From the NCBI GenBank assembly GCA_029747015.1, contig JAKOGI010001350.1:38501-102500 (forward strand): a DNA stretch of 64,000 bases, in the 5' to 3' direction. The notes beneath the pieces are model-generated. The model was not told where the DNA came from and made no database searches. It saw nothing but the letters and a program-made list of their open reading frames with translations. The position numbers were made by a program, and so were the translations under genes. This document shows, one piece after another, positions 62,112-64,000 of this stretch (its first letter is position 1; every line of letters starts with the position of its first letter). Source of the stretch: Carnegiea gigantea. Taxonomy: Eukaryota > Streptophyta > Magnoliopsida > Caryophyllales > Cactaceae.

Positions 62112-64000
62112 TGTAATGGCCCACCCGAATGGGGTCAGGCGCATCGCCACCGTGGATGTCCAACAAGAAATGCTTACAAGGCAATCTAAACTTCTTAACA
62201 ACAATTAACTTGCTAATAGGTAATAGCAGCGGAAGCTCTCGTTGAAATCTCACTAAAGTTTGAAAGGATAATTCTAAAACATGCATTTACTTATATACTT
62301 CAACCAGATCCATAATTTTCTTACACATATGTAATCCTGAAAATCCATCCATACTTACATTTACTAAACGTAAGTCGTGACATAAACACATAACGGTGTC
62401 CACATTTCCAACTAGGTTCTTCAAAAGTGTTTCACAACTAGCTAGCTTTCTTAATGCTCTTACAATCACTTTTTGCTTCCAAAACCTAGAAAATAGTGAG
62501 GTCATGAGCTCCCTAAGCCCAGTGAATAACCCTTACCTTCCCCATTGTTAAACTTTGCACATTAAACGGTTAATACATAATCACACCGTACGCATCTCTT
62601 ATGACATGTAGGCTGACATATCGTATATCATATCGAGGTGATAAGACAACATGCTTATACTTTAGAAATCGAAATGAAAGCAAATCTTTCATATCCAGCA
62701 TGCTCCCAAACTTCATGAAACACACACAAGCATATATGTCATGGGGTAGCAATTAAAGTAACTTAGTCATATTCGTCCCATACCAGGTACGATTCAAGGG
62801 CAGTCGTTTTCATTTAAGTCCTTAAACAAACTTTGCGATTAGTCTATTCACTAAACTAACCATGGTTGTCCCATACCAACCATGTCCTTTGGGCTCCTGC
62901 TCCTCATTAAAGTCCAAAGGAAAGCAAAGCCTACTAAATCAAGCTAATGGCCCGCCCATAACCATACTTGATGCACAAATAAAGCATATCCCATTCAAAA
63001 GTCCACATATGTGCTTTAAACACACAATCCATTTCTTACAAAACCAAATCCAAATTCCGAATCCAAGCTGAAACTAATTTCATAACATATCCAAAGTCTG
63101 AATCTGAGCCAAATCAAATTTCATAACAAATCACATGTTCTTAACTGAATGCAAATCATTTTGGTTTAGGGGAAATCAACTCATGACTCTTACAAAGAAC
63201 CATCACAACATAAGGGTGATAAACACATCCTGGTGGCCCAGCTATGGCTCATTCATTTGGTATCAAGCAATGTTGGATTAGTCGCAACTCATTCATGTGG
63301 TACCGACCAGACACGCATGCTCTAAAGGATGCGAACTGCCCACAACACAACCATAGAATCACATTCATATCATAGTGTGTTTATGCCGAAACCTTTTTCA
63401 CTAGGGATCCACATGGCTCACATAAGACATAAGGGCGGCATTCATATCCCAAGGGATTTGTTAGAACCTCTCCCACTAGGCAATCGGAACATAACGACAG
63501 TCGCTACTATGGCCATAACTCTAGAACGTCATGTAATAGCCTCAGTCAAGACATGTACATTTTTCCCTAAAAACATAACTTAATAAAATTGTATAACCCA
63601 TATAATCGCATTTTTATTATTCAAAGAAGCTCGATTCCACAATTTTTAAGAAAACATAGTCAAAGAAGGATACAATTCCACCCAAAATAATTTTCACAAT
63701 TTTCCCATAAACCACCAAAATGCATTATTATTTTAATGCCTATAACCATCACATCAATATACAACTTATGCATACGAACAAACCGTAATTACACTAAATA
63801 TAATAATTTGACTCAAAAATTCATTACTCAGAGAATGCTCATCCAATATTTATGAAAGTTTACAACAAATTGACAAATAATATATAGATTCTAAGATAAA
63901 AATTTCAAGATTTTTCTCTGGGCTAGTAATTCCTAGAAATTGAAACAACAAGCCAAAATTATCAAAAATTTGAGAATTAAGCTCAGAAATTCATAACTTA
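62112..64000 (-). repeat. Array LTR V (runs off the window)
   Basis: The plus-strand start is TGTAATGGCCC. About 85 bp present in other LTRs is missing near 63,038. The remainder aligns with LTRs I-IV up to the window edge, where the first two 172-bp sub-repeats are reached. Whether another gag interior follows is unknown. Confidence 0.85.

Larger units (their letters stand above)
40626..64000 (-). mobile_element. Tandem array of a gag-only LTR retrotransposon (TR-GAG type)
   Basis: Five LTRs alternate with four gag-only interiors, all head to tail on the minus strand and sharing LTRs. LTR starts are at 40,626, 45,008, 49,405, 57,693 and 62,112. Successive spacings are 4,382, 4,397, 8,288 (4,394 after removing a 3,894-bp later insertion) and 4,419 bp. 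Interiors of about 1.2 kb hold an initiator-Met primer site, a gag frame and a polypurine tract, with no pol. LTRs differ by roughly 10-15% by eye, so the array is not recent. The left edge abuts telomere-like satellite; the right edge is outside the window. Unequal recombination between LTRs of neighbouring copies is the most likely origin. Confidence 0.9.

Noticed and set aside
40626..64000. Segmental duplication of a host gene cluster
   Set aside because: The repeated unit has LTR ends, an initiator-Met primer site, gag with zinc knuckles and a polypurine tract. It is a retrotransposon, not a host gene.

Overview
This window looks like repeat-rich nuclear DNA from a flowering plant. The evidence is one spliced thaumatin-like gene, plant-type LTR retrotransposons whose primer-binding sites match tRNA-Asp or initiator tRNA-Met, hAT-type remnants, a LINE fragment and telomere-like (TTTAGGG/CCCTAAA-related) satellite DNA. 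The species cannot be fixed from sequence alone. Only one gene looks intact; nearly everything else is a mobile element or the debris of one.

Layout, left to right. 0-8 kb: a decayed LINE 3' end (zinc-binding plus RNase H regions), a long TA microsatellite, a 464-bp hAT-like element with near-perfect 8-bp target duplications, the two-exon thaumatin-like gene on the minus strand (5118-5993), and a second hAT-like element. 7.8-19.1 kb: an inverted scrap of telomere-like satellite, then two Athila-like Ty3/gypsy-related remnants on the plus strand. The first has a long LTR, a tRNA-Asp primer site and a decayed gag. The second has an Athila-type ORF1 and a 3' LTR. A telomere-like satellite follows at 17.95-19.13 kb. 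19.1-37.4 kb: a nest of insertions. A non-autonomous Athila-like element sits in the satellite. Its left LTR is split by an 11.57-kb LARD-type element (two 4.54-kb LTRs about 1% different, 2.5 kb of non-coding interior, CTTGA target duplications). Its right LTR is split by a likely solo LTR. 37.4-40.6 kb: the telomere-like satellite resumes.

40.6-64 kb (running off the window): a head-to-tail tandem array of a gag-only LTR retrotransposon on the minus strand, arranged LTR-gag-LTR-gag-LTR-gag-LTR-gag-LTR, with a 4.38-4.42 kb period. Each interior goes straight from primer-binding site to gag to polypurine tract, with no protease, reverse transcriptase, RNase H or integrase. This matches the TR-GAG class of non-autonomous elements, here concatenated through shared LTRs. 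The third LTR carries a separate 3.89-kb gag-only element with GTTTC target duplications. Each LTR also holds an internal fourfold repeat of about 172 bp.

How the parts relate. None of the elements here encodes a polymerase, so all LTR elements must have depended on enzymes supplied from elsewhere. The nesting gives an order of events: satellite first, then the Athila-like element, then the LARD and the solo-LTR element; the gag-only array abuts the same satellite at 40,626. All elements with an initiator-Met primer site lie on the minus strand, and both elements with a recognised Asp-type site lie on the plus strand. No RNA gene, CRISPR array or operon-like grouping was seen.
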